DNA of 64,000 nucleotides from contig OX419759.1 of assembly GCA_948567375.1 (NCBI GenBank), forward strand, positions 1,217,303 through 1,281,302. The letters are read 5' to 3'. Source of the DNA: Lunularia cruciata. Lineage: Eukaryota; Streptophyta; Marchantiopsida; Lunulariales; Lunulariaceae. The position numbers and the translations under genes were made by a program. This document shows, one piece after another, positions 44,500-55,019 of this stretch; position 1 is the first letter of the stretch, and every line of letters starts with the position of its first letter. Under the pieces are notes generated by a model. The model had not been told where the DNA came from. It saw only the letters and a list, made by a program, of their open reading frames with translations, and searched no databases.

Positions 44500-45290
44500 G
44501 GATTTTTTGCATATGATCACCTTGTTTGAGGAACCCTTGATACTTCCGGTTGTAACTTATGGAAAATGATGGACATGCTGCATCTATATGTTAATCAATT
44601 AGAAAAATTGAGAGTAGTGGGATATAGTAGTAGCTATAACGGCAATACCAAACATTATCCTTGCAATGCAACAACAAATCAAGCACCTTACTCGATTGTT
44701 GGATGAACAAGACCAGCAATGACGAGAACATATAGAGAGAGCGCCAGTTTGAGATGGAGAAGATCACATTCAATTTCCAAAACCCAAGGTGTTTGAAGGC
44801 AAGAATCTTCCAAGCATAGTGGAGAATTTTGTGTTCAACTACGAACGTTACTTTGAAGCCACCAATCTTCAAGATGAACGGAAATAGATTCTCTTGGCTT
44901 CTAACCAATTGGATGATATGGTAAAACTTTGATGGTGATTCCGAGTGGAGTGAGTTAAAAAACAAATTGTTGCACCAATTTCAACATGGGCAAAATTCAA
45001 GGATACAATACTTGGTCAATTTCAAACTATAAATGTCACTCGAGACACACAAGATAAATTGGCGGAGTTGAAGCAGGTTGGCTTAGTAAGGAGCTCCATC
45101 ACACAATTTTAGAACATCATCATGAAAATTCTAGATATACAAGACGGTGAAGTTCTGGATTGATTTGTGCGGGGATTGAATCACAAGCCAAATTTGAGGT
45201 GACCATGCAAGAACCACAAAACGTAGAAGAAGCCATGCAATTGGTTGAGTGCTTTGATTCCTTGGTTGTAACAACTTGGTCTTGATCTCA
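44500..45290 (+). pseudogene. Element B gag remnant
   Basis: The segment aligns by eye with the cleaner gag of element A (48829-48362): blocks for FEGKNLP, FVFNYERYFEATNLQDERK, then DKLAELKQVGLV and AMQLVECFDSLVVTTW. Several stops and frameshifts are present. Gag would form the virus-like particle. Confidence 0.75.
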
Positions 45291-45309
45291 ACCTACACAA
45301 AGCCTACCA

Positions 45310-46840
45310 ATACACTACACACGGGTGGAAGAACTGGCACCAATGGAGATTGATGTTATCCAATGGAGACCACTTGGTACAGAAGATAGAGAAAGATTAC
45401 AACAAAATAGAGGTTGTTTTTATTGTCGCCAAGTTGGATATTGCATTGCTAAATGTCCACTTAGGAATTGGGAAAGAGTATTTGGAGTGTATGAGGTTTG
45501 TAGTGGCACCTCTACACTATGATGTCATTCTAGGACTACCTTGGCTTGAACAACATAAGGTTCAATTTGATTGGACCCGACTACAAATTCAAGTACAACA
45601 CCAAGGTATGAATTTTTGATTAGGTTGTCTGGCACCTCTGAGTAAGACACATAAGAGTAGTCAGTCCCAAGATGGGAAGTTTGTTGAGAAGGTAACCATA
45701 GAGCATGCCTTGAAGAGAGAGGAGCCCCAAGATGTGAAGTTTGCAAAGAAGGCAACCATGGAGTAAGCTTTGAAGAGAGATGAGTCCCTAGATGGGAAGT
45801 TTGTTAGTGAGGCAACCATAGAGAAAGATTTGGAAGAAGTTAAGTCTGTTTTTGTGGTGTGGATCAAGCCAATTGCACAAGGACAATCTAAGGAGAGCCG
45901 AGAGCCTCATCAAGCAATGGTTCATCAAATTGTTCAAGAGTTTGCAGACATGTTTCCGAATGATCTGGCGAAGGGATTACCCTCCGATCAAGGTATGCCC
46001 TTCAAGATTGAGTTATTGCCATGGAGTACTCTAGTGAGTAGACCAATCTATCAACTCTCACCAAAGGAGTTGGAAGAGTTGCAAATGGCACTTATGGAGT
46101 TGTTGGAGAAGGACTTCATACGACATAGTACCTCTCCTTGCGGAGCACTAATACTATTTATTCCAAAGAAGGATGGAGGACTTTGTTTCTGTATTGATTA
46201 TTGTGGACAGACAATGAGGAATGCATATCCTTTACTTTGGATTGATGACTTGCTTGATCAATTGAGTGAAGCATGATACTTTTCCAAGTTGGATCTTTGT
46301 AGTGGCTATCGGCAAATCCCCATTGATAAGGAGGATGTGCAAAAGATGGCCTTTTGCACAAGGTATGGGCATTTTGAGTGGAGTTCTACCTTTCAGGCTC
46401 ACTAATGCTTCAGTAGTCTTCATGGATCAGATGCATTGGATGTTGGATGGACTATTGGATTGGTACGTGGTGGTGTTCTTGGATAATATCTTAATCTATA
46501 GCAAGATAGAGGTAGAACACATGAATCATGTGCGAGAAATCCTAAGATGACTACAATAATGGAAATTTTACTACAATAAGTCAAAGTGTACCTTTTGGCA
46601 AAAGGAAGTTACCTTCTTGGGACATAAGATCTCATCAGAGTGGATCAAGATGGAAGAGGAGAAAATCAAGGCCATTATTGATTTGCCTACTCCAAAGGAT
46701 GCTATAAAAGTATGGGCATTTAATGGACTGGCAATTTTTATTGATGGTCCATCCATTATTATGCTCATGTGGTTGCACTAATGACTGATCTCTTGGGAAG
46801 GACTCAAGCTTCTAGTGGACCACCAAACACAAAGAAATAT
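45310..46840 (+). pseudogene. Element B zinc knuckle, protease and reverse transcriptase
   Basis: In order: VEELAPMEIDVIQWRP; a knuckle CFYCRQVGYCIAKC in which the knuckle His is replaced; the protease-end block YDVILGLPWLEQHKVQFDW; three 20-residue repeats; then RT with DMFPNDLAKGLP, GMPFKIELLPWS, LSPKELEELQ, HSTSPCGALILFIPKKDGG and YFSKLDLCSGYRQIPIDKED. The catalytic box reads VFLDNILIYSK, so the second catalytic Asp is Asn. Stops break the frame after LLDQLSEA and elsewhere. It is inactive. Confidence 0.88.
45661..45840 (+). repeat. Three 60-bp coding repeats between protease and RT (element B)
   Basis: The landmark AAGATGGGAAGTTTG (or variants) starts at 45669, 45729 and 45789, an exact 60-bp period. 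The units encode QDGKFVEKVTIEHALKREEP, then a similar second copy with one stop, then LDGKFVSEATIEKDLEEVKS. They form a charged helical linker ahead of the RT. Confidence 0.88.
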
Positions 46841-47582
46841 TCCAAAAGTTGAAGTATATGGTGTCTTCAAGGCCCATTCTTCAACCATATGATCCTCAAC
46901 TACCCTGTGTGGTTGACTTTGATGCTTTTAACTTTGCAATTGGAGCCGTGTTGCAACAAGAATTCCCAGATGGACTACATCTCATTGCTTTTGTGTCTTG
47001 CCGATTCAATACGGCTGAAAGAAACTACTCAGCTCAAGATCAAGAACAACTTGCAATGGTATATGCCACTAAAGTATGGAGACATTACCTCTTGGGGAAA
47101 CAAGTGATCATGCAAATCAATCACAAACCATTGTTGCATACCTCACACTTGAAACACATGAAGAGTCCATATCATCAATGGGAGGAGCAACTCTAATTGT
47201 TTGAAATCAAACTTGAGTACAAACTAGGCTAGTTCTATGTCATCCTTAATGCTCCATAAGATGACCTGATTTGAAATCTCTTCCACTCATCACGGAAGCA
47301 ATTAAGACTGTGTCAATTGACTCCATGATCCAAAACAAGTTTTGATCAGCTCTACAACAAGATCCCTTCTTCCAAATGGTACATGGTCGTCTTACAACAT
47401 GTGACAAGGAGTACAACACCTCCTTCTTCAAGGAAGGTCTTCTATTCCATGCGGACCAAATCTATGTTCCAACCAAAGGTGATCTCCGACTTGTGCACCT
47501 TCAAGAAGCCCATGATTTACCAATAGCTGGTCACATGGGTGTGGACAAGACCTTGAGTACCCTCCAATGCCAATGGTAGTGG
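46841..47582 (+). pseudogene. Element B RNase H and start of integrase
   Basis: RNase H shows QPYDPQLPCVVDFDAFNFAI, FVSCRFNTAERNYSAQDQEQ and MQINHKPLLHTSHL. The integrase N-terminal zinc region follows (LRLVHLQEAHDLPIAGHMGV, DKTLSTL), then the sequence breaks off. The catalytic core and chromodomain are missing. Confidence 0.85.
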
Positions 47583-47590
47583 CCCAACAT

Positions 47591-47640
47591 GATCGTGTGA
47601 GAGTTTATTTGATCGTGTGAGAGTTTATTTGATCGTGTGA
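47591..47640. repeat. 20-bp tandem repeat at the integrase deletion
   Basis: GATCGTGTGAGAGTTTATTT occurs twice (47591-47610, 47611-47630) with a third partial copy. It sits exactly where element B jumps from integrase N-terminus to the sequence before the polypurine tract. Confidence 0.92.
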
Positions 47641-47678
47641 TCACTAGCGATGAGGACGTCACCAACTAGTGGTGGGGG

Positions 47679-47910
47679 AATATGGAGTTTAGTGATAAAG
47701 TTAGTAGGGCTAACAAAGTAGAATATAAGAGCTAACAATATAGAGTTCAGTGATAAAGTCAGTAGGGCTAACAAAATAGAATATAAGAGCTAACAATATG
47801 GAGTTTAGTGATAAAGTTAGTAGGGCTAACAAAGTAGAATATAAGAGCTAACAATATGAAGTTTAGTGATAAAGTTAGTAGGGCTAACGAAGTAGAAAAT
47901 AAGCCAAATT
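47679..47910. repeat. 58-bp tandem repeat (four copies) at the 3' LTR start
   Basis: AATATGGAGTTTAGTGATAAAG or variants starts at 47679, 47737, 47795 and 47853. Each unit also carries GTAGGGCTAAC and, in the first three, ATATAAGAGCTAAC. The 5' LTR has one copy, so the 3' LTR gained about 174 bp. Confidence 0.93.
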
Positions 47911-48260
47911 AGCCTAGAATACTCTAAAAATATTTAGGAAGCTTCCTAGCTAGCTTAGCATGCACTTTAAGTAAGTAGCTTCTAGAAGGAAGCTTCTAGA
48001 AGCTTCCAACTAGCTTAGCTTACACGCCAAGTAGGCGGCTTCTAAAAGGAAACTTCTTGAGAAACTTCTTGATTAACATGGCTTGCACTCTAAGAAAGTG
48101 GCTCAAGGAAACTTCTTGAGAAGCTTCTCAAGTGCCTTGTATGCTAACTATAAATACCAAAGTCAAAGCTCATGCTAGGCATTCGGAGTTTTCACTCATT
48201 CAAATGTCTCAATGTGAGCTTCCATTCTCCTATTTCTCTTCTCGGTCTTGGTCTTTTACA
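47682..48260 (+). mobile_element. 3' LTR of element B
   Basis: The LTR begins at the polypurine tract GGTGGGGGAATA but lacks the first bases TGTAACAATA, probably through a small deletion between AATATG repeats. It ends GGTCTTTTACA at 48260. It contains the same heat-shock element (47989-48006) and a TATAAATACC box as the 5' LTR. Extra length comes from the 58-bp repeats. Confidence 0.88.
47989..48006 (+). promoter_or_regulatory. Perfect heat-shock element in element B 3' LTR
   Basis: The 18 bases are identical to 44105-44122 (GAA-nn-TTC-nn-GAA-nn-TTC), although other parts of the two LTRs have diverged. Confidence 0.72.
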
Positions 48261-48265
48261 TCTAT

Positions 48266-49269
48266 TATGCTAAGTGGTCTTTGTTGGATGGCATCAATAT
48301 CTATTGGCATTGGCTCTTCCACCTGTGTGTAGTGTGTGGGTGGGTTTAGGGAAGACCGAGGTCAAGACCAAGTTATCGCAACCAAATAATCAAAGTGCTC
48401 AGCTAATTGCATGGCTTCCTCCAAGTCTTTGGGCTCATGCATAGTCACTTCAAATCTGGTGCGGGACTTCAAGCCTCTCTTAAAGCAATCTAGAGCTTCT
48501 CCATCTAGTATATCCAAATCTAGCATAATGTTGTTTTGGAATTGAGTGATATAGCTTCTTACTAAGCCAATCTGCTTTAATTCTGCCAACTTATCTTGTG
48601 CGGATTGTGTGGCATTTATAGCTTGGAATCGCCCAATTATTGCACTCCTGAATTCTTCCCATGTCAAGATTGGCATGAAAAATTGCCGCTTAGCTTGGTC
48701 CACTCTGAATTGCCACCATACTTTAGCAACCCCATCCAATTGGCTTGAGGCCAATAGAATTTTTCTTTGTTCATCTTGAAGGTTTGTTGCTTCAAAGTAA
48801 TGTTCACCATCAAACACAAAATTTTCCATTGCACTTGGAAGCTTCTTGCCTTCAAATACCTTAGGCTTTGGAAATCAAATTTGCTCTTCTCCTTCTCAAA
48901 CTGGTGCTCTCTCTACCTGCCCTTGTTTATGACGGTCTTGTTCATCCAACAATCAAGTAAGGTGCTCGATTTGTTGCTGCATAGAAACAATAACTTTGGG
49001 TATCAACGCCACGTCTTCTACTTTATCACACTAACTTCAATTTATCTAGTTTATTAACACATATGCAACACATCCACTATTCTCTATAAGTTACAATCGG
49101 AAGCACCAAAGGTTCCTTAAACAAGGTAATCATATGTAGAAAATCTTGTCCGAAGCACAAGATGATGAATTGTGTGGAATGATGCTTGGGTAGTACTTGG
49201 ACATGAAAATCCCAATGGTTTGGCAGAAGTGGATTTGGTGGTCCATAAATTCCATCTATCCCATTCCTA
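48266..49269 (-). pseudogene. Element A gag and leader
   Basis: The open segment 48829-48362 reads FEATNLQDEQRKILLASSQL, VAKVWWQFRVDQAKRQFF, SAQDKLAELKQIGLVRSYIT and EAMQLAEHFDYLVAITW, typical of plant chromovirus gag (Retrotrans_gag). It then continues toward VEEPMPIDIDAIQQRP, where element B interrupts. The leader up to the primer site (49270) is open only in pieces. Confidence 0.85.
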
Positions 49270-49280
49270 CTCCGATACCA
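49270..49280 (-). other. Primer-binding site of element A
   Basis: On the minus strand TGGTATCGGAG follows the 5' LTR end, one mismatch from the tRNA-iMet site of element B. Confidence 0.82.
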
Positions 49281-49535
49281 ATGTAAAAGACCAAGACCAA
49301 AAAGAGAAATAGGAGAATGGAAAATCACATTGGGACACTTGAATGTGTGAAAACTCCAAATGCCTAGCATGAGCTTTGGTTTTGGTATTTATAGAGAGCA
49401 TACAAGGCTCTTTAGAAGCTTCTCAAGAAGCTTCCTCCAACCATTTTTTTGGAATGCAAACTAAGTTAAACGAGAAGCTTCCCAAGAAGCTTCCTTCTAG
49501 AAGTTGCATACTTGGCTTGCAAGCTAAGCTAGTTG

Positions 49536-49548
49536 GAAGCTTCTAGAA
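49536..49548 (-). promoter_or_regulatory. Three-unit heat-shock element, element A 5' LTR
   Basis: GAAGCTTCTAGAA is GAA-nn-TTC-nn-GAA. It is upstream of the minus-strand TATA box. Confidence 0.68.
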
Positions 49549-49610
49549 GCTACTTACTTGGGGTGCAAGCTAAGCTAGCTAGGAAGCTTTTGAAGAAGAT
49601 TCCTAGATAC

Positions 49611-49623
49611 TTCTAGAATATTC
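49611..49623 (-). promoter_or_regulatory. Second three-unit heat-shock element, element A 5' LTR
   Basis: TTCTAGAATATTC is TTC-nn-GAA-nn-TTC. The equivalent motif is kept in the distant copy at 61976-61988. Confidence 0.68.
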
Positions 49624-49694
49624 TAAGCCAATTTGGCCTATTCAATACTTTGTTAGCCCTAACTAACTTCATTGCTAAACTCCATATTGTTACA

Positions 49695-50249
49695 AAGTGT
49701 CACAATAGATACAAAGAGTGTCATGTGTTGCAAAGGGGGTTAGAAAAGGAATCTAAGGTCCTAGTGAGAATCAAATTTTGAAATAGAGTGGGAGCAAGAG
49801 AGAGATTCAATTGTTTAGCAAAAGTATAGCACAAAGCAAATGATCAAGCCCAAGCAATGCAAAGAGAAATTCCAATCTTAGCACTACATGGAAAAAAAAG
49901 ACTATTTATGGCACAAAGCACAAAAGTTCTTAAGTATAGATCAAGCATCAACTCTATCTTGGAAGAATGAATTGTACATCTATCTACTTGGAGAATTCAT
50001 GGAGCACATACTTTTAGAACACAGTTGGAAATTGAAATTTAGAAACCATGGAGTTCAAGCACATTGGGATGGTAGATGTTAATTTGGTTCCCCCCCACCA
50101 AGACATAAAGTAACAATGTATCCTTATTTCTCATTCTCATTGTGTTCATTCCAATTTCATTTTCAATTCTAGATTTTGATAGAGTTACTCCATCCACATT
50201 GTGAGGATTTCAAGAACTATTGAAGATTGTTTGCTCTACTCCTACTTGT
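49695..50249. other. Spacer between gypsy A and solo LTR X2
   Basis: It begins with the right AAGTG duplication of element A. No coding or LTR sequence is recognised. A plus-strand frame at 49888-50082 has no motif. Confidence 0.5.
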
Positions 50250-50254
50250 ACTCC

Positions 50255-51020
50255 TATAATACCAATAGCTATACATATCATCTAAAGTTGAAAATTGGCT
50301 TGGTAACATTTGGAAGGATGTTATGTATGATGTGGCTAGGTAGATCAGATAGAGGTGTCACCAAAAGAGTACTTTACTAATAGTGCAAGAGCCAAAAATT
50401 GTTTGAATTTGCAATACAAAATGCTAGACAAATTATCTAAAGGTGGAAACTGGCTTGGTAACATCTGGAAAGATGTTATGCATGATGGGCTAGGTATTTC
50501 ACGTAGAGATGTCACCAAAGAGGACTTCTACTAAAAGGGCATGAACCAAAAATAGCCTCAAAACTTCAAAGCTAATTTTGGAGGCCTAAACCAATGAATT
50601 AGGCCTAAAAAATGTGCCAAACCTCCCCCCCCCCCTCAAGAACCCAAATAAAGGAAATTCTGGCCTTCCCTCCCCTAAGTTTGTCTCATCAAGAGTTTTC
50701 CAATAGTACCTTAACCACATGATTTGGAGATTCTTACAAGAAGATTCTCTAAAGATTCACTTTGGTCAAAGATGGTTTGACCAACCAGATAGGATCAAAA
50801 CTGATAGGTCACCCATCCATGCAACCATTCTAAGGGTAGAGCTTGCTTACAGGTCACTAATCCATGTATTTAATCCAAGGGTGGGAGATTCCTTTGGTGG
50901 TGTCTCCTTTGTTGTATAATACAATCAAGGTGCTCCTTTGGATCATTGGAGGTTGAGTGTGAAATTATATGTTTCTTCTTCTTTGTTTCTCTTCAGGTCT
51001 CCTATCCTCAAAATATTACA
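50255..51020 (+). mobile_element. Second solo LTR of family X (766 bp)
   Basis: It begins TATAATACCAATAGCTATAC (the first TG now TA) and ends AAATATTACA, flanked by ACTCC at 50250-50254 and 51021-51025. It is collinear with 39777-40512 over its whole length, including the duplicated GGTAACAT...GATGTTA block, poly-C tract, TTTGACCAACCAGATAGGA and the TATAATACAATCAAGGTGCTCC block near its 3' part. No internal region remains. Confidence 0.9.
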
Positions 51021-51439
51021 ACTCCTATGAGCAAATCAAAAGCTACAAGCAATGCTCCTTGTATTAGCTCCATAGAAAGTGTAATGATGAAGCACTTCAT
51101 AATGGTTTCACACCATCATAGACAAATGTTGGATTATGTGGTCAAATTCACACATGTGTAATAAGTTCACACACTTGCATAAATAAACATTGTTTTCCAA
51201 GCAAACCCATTCATGAAAACAAACTTGTCTTCCCAATAAACATACAATGCACTTTATAAGATTTTTTTACCATTGTCAAATAACCAAGCACCATTTATTC
51301 ATAGTTCTTGTACAAACAACCACTAGGTGAAAAATTCAAGGCAAGGCAAGTCTCTATCACTGATCTCTTGGTTTCCTCTCCAATTGGCTAGTCAATCCCC
51401 CTCCTTCCAAGAATAGATGTGTGGAATGGTCCTTGAATG

Positions 51440-52433
51440 CAGTCCTCCTCATCTTCTCACATATCACACCTATTAACAAAAAAGTCGTGTAATATTACGC
51501 AAGCTGAAATCCAACACAATAGATAGTGGTTTCTTTTCTTATCATTCAATTGAACACTCAACTCTTGCAAAGAATACAAAAAAGCCTTTAGTATCCTAAT
51601 GTAGTGTTTTTCCAAAGCTCTGGTTTGAGCTAAACATCAATTAAAGTCCTTCTCTTGGGTGTTGATTTGTTTAAAGGCATGAACCAAATGACTCATTGGT
51701 ACATATCGTGCATCTCCTATCAAGTACTAGTTTCAAATGGAACAATACTCTTCTTCAATTCAGATCTAACCAAAGTTCTGACTTTCTTAAACATGTTATG
51801 TCATGACATGATCTAGGCATTCTTATGCACAAACACCCCCTACATTAGCCATCAACTATTGAATATATTATTGCAATCAAATTGATGGACAGATGGTGAG
51901 TATCAACATATGCAATTTGTACTTTTTGCAAAGTGTAGAATTTTATACTTATCATCACATATCACATAACTATTAATAGATTAGCCCTTTCTATTGAAGT
52001 AAACTTGTCTATCAATGGTAGGTCTTTGTGACAAAGGAAACAAAGTTCCACCCACCATACCTACACACCCAAAGAACCCTTTTTAGGAAAACACACGCAA
52101 AATCATGGCTCTCTCTTCAATCCTTACCCCTTGCACTTCCTTATTAAGAACGTTCAATATTGCATTGATTACCCTCTTAGTAAATATTGAGGTAAATCCT
52201 GCACTAATTCCCCATAAGTTCATTCCTTCTGCAACACAGACTCCATTATGCCCTAAACGGTCTAGTGTCAATGCCACTTGTAGCCATATAGATGTTTGGT
52301 ATCTTCTTGATCTCCTCTTTCTTTGAAGACATAATGATCTTTGAGCACATCCACTAAAGTAGGAGAAGAGAAAATGTCTACCCTCAAGCTGCTTAAAATC
52401 TAGAAGATCAAGCACTAAGAAAAACTTGTACAC
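51440..52433 (-). pseudogene. PIF/Harbinger-type DDE transposase, decayed
   Basis: The N-terminal frame 52433-52083 has the HARBI1-like helix region: VALTLDRLGHNGVC, GISAGFTSIFTKRVINAI. Downstream, in shifting frames, are MVGGTLFPLSQRP with YFNRKG (the MVDGTHFPL block whose catalytic Asp is now Gly), then ALEKHYIRILKAFLYSLQEL and SACVILHDFFVNRC, matching the C-terminal ACCILHN block. Many stops separate these. I could not identify terminal inverted repeats or a 3-bp target duplication. Active enzymes of this family cut and paste DNA with a separate Myb-like partner; none is seen here. Confidence 0.68.
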
Positions 52434-54868
52434 AATATAATGCTTGAATCATTTCTCTAAAATAACACCTCTTGTGGATAAATCTCCACCATTGATAAAG
52501 TCTCTCAGTGCAATCCATGTAATCCTTTCTTTCACTCCATTTCACTAAATCCAAATGTAAAGAAGACTCTACTCGTCGTCCTTCTATTCCTCAATACTCT
52601 TTCAAAATCTGCAATCTGAATGCATATATACTTTCTGAATTCTTTTCTGAGCATTGTCCGTGAACTATGGTCAGGCTTTATGGATTTTCTATTGAAAACA
52701 ACGATTATGAAAGTAGTGCTGAAATTGGACGGTGAACTTACAAGTTTGACAAGTCAAGAAATAAGGCACTACGGGATATGATCCCAATAGATAATTGTGT
52801 TAGACAGAACATAGTTATCAACTGGATAAGAAAATAGAGACGGGAATATGATCTTGTTTGGAAATTTGACCTTGAGAAAGAGGTAATTTAAGGTCACATG
52901 AAATTGGACATCAAGCAAATAGGAGATAGGGTAAAGCATAACCTGATCCAAACTTGAAAAAATTGAAACCGTTGATATGAAAATAATCCATAAAATTATA
53001 TGGGTCACTTTTCGATACAACCTATACAAAATGTATCAATATCTTATCACTTTATCCTATGAAAATTAGTGTGGAATGATTACGAGTACCTCTACAATAG
53101 AATTCTACTTGAATATCAGTCTAGCTGTAGTTGAAACTCCTAATGTGCCTTGTGAAGAGTTTGAAAGGCCGTAAACTAGAGTATCTTGTGAAAATGTCTA
53201 CGTTGTAGAGTAATCTAGTAGTGCTTTCCCTGTGACCTGAAGTTAGTGCACCTGCTGAAGTGTTTATAAAGTCTGTCTGATCTGATCTCCATAAAGTGTA
53301 TGTGTATGTATACTGATGAGAAGTTGTTCCATGATAAGGCCATGAATTTGATGAAGAATCTTATCTGAAAGATTACCACGTCTCCATGTAGTTACATATA
53401 AAATCATATAAGGTCCAGTGATGTGAAACAAACGCATCCCATAGCATGTGATGCCGAAATTCATTATCCATATGGTAAAGAGTCCGTTTCATGTAATATG
53501 ATATGGAATATATCATGATACACGCGTAAAATGTAGTGCTTCCAATGAAGAACCACTGTCAAGCTGATGTAGAAGGGAGGATAATAAGTAAGTATGTACT
53601 ACCAAGAGTCCCTTTTTGATGTAAAACGAGTCATGGCTCTTTACTTTGCCTTAACCCCTACCTACTTCTCTTTGGATTGATTTTTATAGTTTTTATTGAG
53701 TATGTTTAATTGTTATTTTGTGCTACCTTTACTTTATCTCCTCTAAATAAAAAAGATTGATATTGGGATTTTAGTTAAAAATGAGCTTCTTGTTGAAGCA
53801 AATCACTAGGACCGGGATTTTTTTTTGGTAGTTTTGCTATGAGTCCTTCAGTCGGTTTGTTTAAAAGTCCAGTCATAAAGTGTGTTTGCTTTATTACCAC
53901 TGTGTAGATTTCAAAACTGATATGCACACATAAAAGAGGTTCGGTGTATTTAAGCCCAATAAAAAGACAATTATGGTGGATCCTGATATTTTAGATCATA
54001 ATAAACTCATTTTGGGAATTATAAAGTTAAATTCACAAATTTGTAGAAATTATAAGGTTGTCTTCTTTCATTTGATATCAGAACGAAATCTCAAAATATG
54101 ATAAGAGTTTTATACACAAGCTTAAAGCATGTGGTGGACATGTATATTATTTTGTATGTATGAGGGAATATGATGTAATTTATGAAAAAATTAAACACAA
54201 TTCATTGGTCTCATTCACTTTATATGTAAAACGTATGATCATACGTTTGTAAGGAAGTTATTAAATTACTAAATTAAATGGTTATTTTGATTTTCTATTT
54301 TTGTATTCTATAATTTTCCTGTTTTATATTTTATTCTGTGTGGATAATTTATCTCCACTTAATGCACTTCCTCTAGTGAAAGGTATCAGATAGCAAGAAA
54401 GATTATTTATATAAGCATAGTATCAAAATAAAATTCATTTAAAAAAATAAAGATGAAATGATTATATATTACCTCAACTTGTGATCAAACAATTGCGTCG
54501 TATTAAATATCAGTGTATCTATCCTTGAAGTATCACCTTGAGTTAAATACTTATTCATCTAGGATACATTCTCATATAGGCATTAAAGCCTTTCATATAA
54601 ATTATCTTGTCTTCTTTGAGTAATTTTGAAATCCAAACCGTAGAAATCACAAAATAAATAACGGAAATTTCTCTACGACTTGTGATTATCTATAAATTAC
54701 ACCAAATCGAAAATATCCCAAGTATATCCCAACAAAAATGCCTCACCTTATCTGTCATCCCATCCTCTCAATATACATAATTTCTCTCTACTATGTATAT
54801 TTTCTCATATTGATACGGGTGGTGCCGAGCCCCATTTGACCTCTTCTGCCTCTCCCTTGTGCTTGTGT
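52434..54868. other. AT-rich intergenic DNA
   Basis: Very AT-rich in the second half (53600-54700). Only short frames occur on both strands, with no motif. I see nothing more in it. Confidence 0.5.
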
Positions 54869-55019
54869 GGCTTGATGGGTCTTCCCATCCTCTATGTGGT
54901 ATCCTTTTTCCTCCAATATCCATAATGAGATTAAAGTAATCCTTTATTGGTACTTGCCTACCTGTAACTGGAAAAAGGCGACCGCGCAGAGAACACTTAG
55001 GATGGGAAGGCCCATCAAG
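54869..55019. repeat. Imperfect inverted repeat, possible MITE
   Basis: GGCTTGATGGGTCTTCCCATCC at about 54869 is the inverse of GGATGGGAAGGCCCATCAAG at 54998-55017 with one or two mismatches, around a 105-bp interior. The right arm with its flank (AAGGCGACCGCG ... GGATGGGAAG) also matches 21433-21480. Confidence 0.6.

Larger units (their letters stand above)
43956..48260 (+). mobile_element. Ty3/gypsy element B, nested in element A, same family
   Basis: Element B runs from 5' LTR 43956-44364 through PBS 44366-44376, gag, zinc knuckle, protease, RT, RNase H and a truncated integrase to a polypurine tract and 3' LTR (about 47682-48260). It is 4,305 bp because most of the integrase core and the chromodomain are deleted around 47583-47640. 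It is inserted in opposite orientation into element A with TCTAT duplicated. Many stops show that it too is old and non-autonomous. Confidence 0.93.
38956..49694 (-). mobile_element. Ty3/gypsy chromovirus A (host of nested insertions)
   Basis: This is a complete but decayed minus-strand element: 5' LTR 49282-49694, primer-binding site, gag, zinc knuckle, protease, reverse transcriptase, RNase H, integrase, chromodomain, polypurine tract and 3' LTR 38956-39402. It is flanked by a perfect 5-bp duplication AAGTG (38951-38955 and 49695-49699). Two later insertions split it: a solo LTR at 39777-40512 and same-family element B at 43956-48260. With both removed, element A is about 5.7 kb. Frames are broken by several stops, so it is not autonomous. 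The domain order (RT-RNase H-IN-chromodomain) defines a Ty3/gypsy chromovirus. Confidence 0.93.
49282..49694 (-). mobile_element. 5' LTR of element A
   Basis: This 413-bp LTR (minus strand) runs TGTAACAATATGGAG to GGTCTTTTACA. It has a TATA box at 49386-49393 and heat-shock-like elements at 49536-49548 and 49611-49623. Confidence 0.92.
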
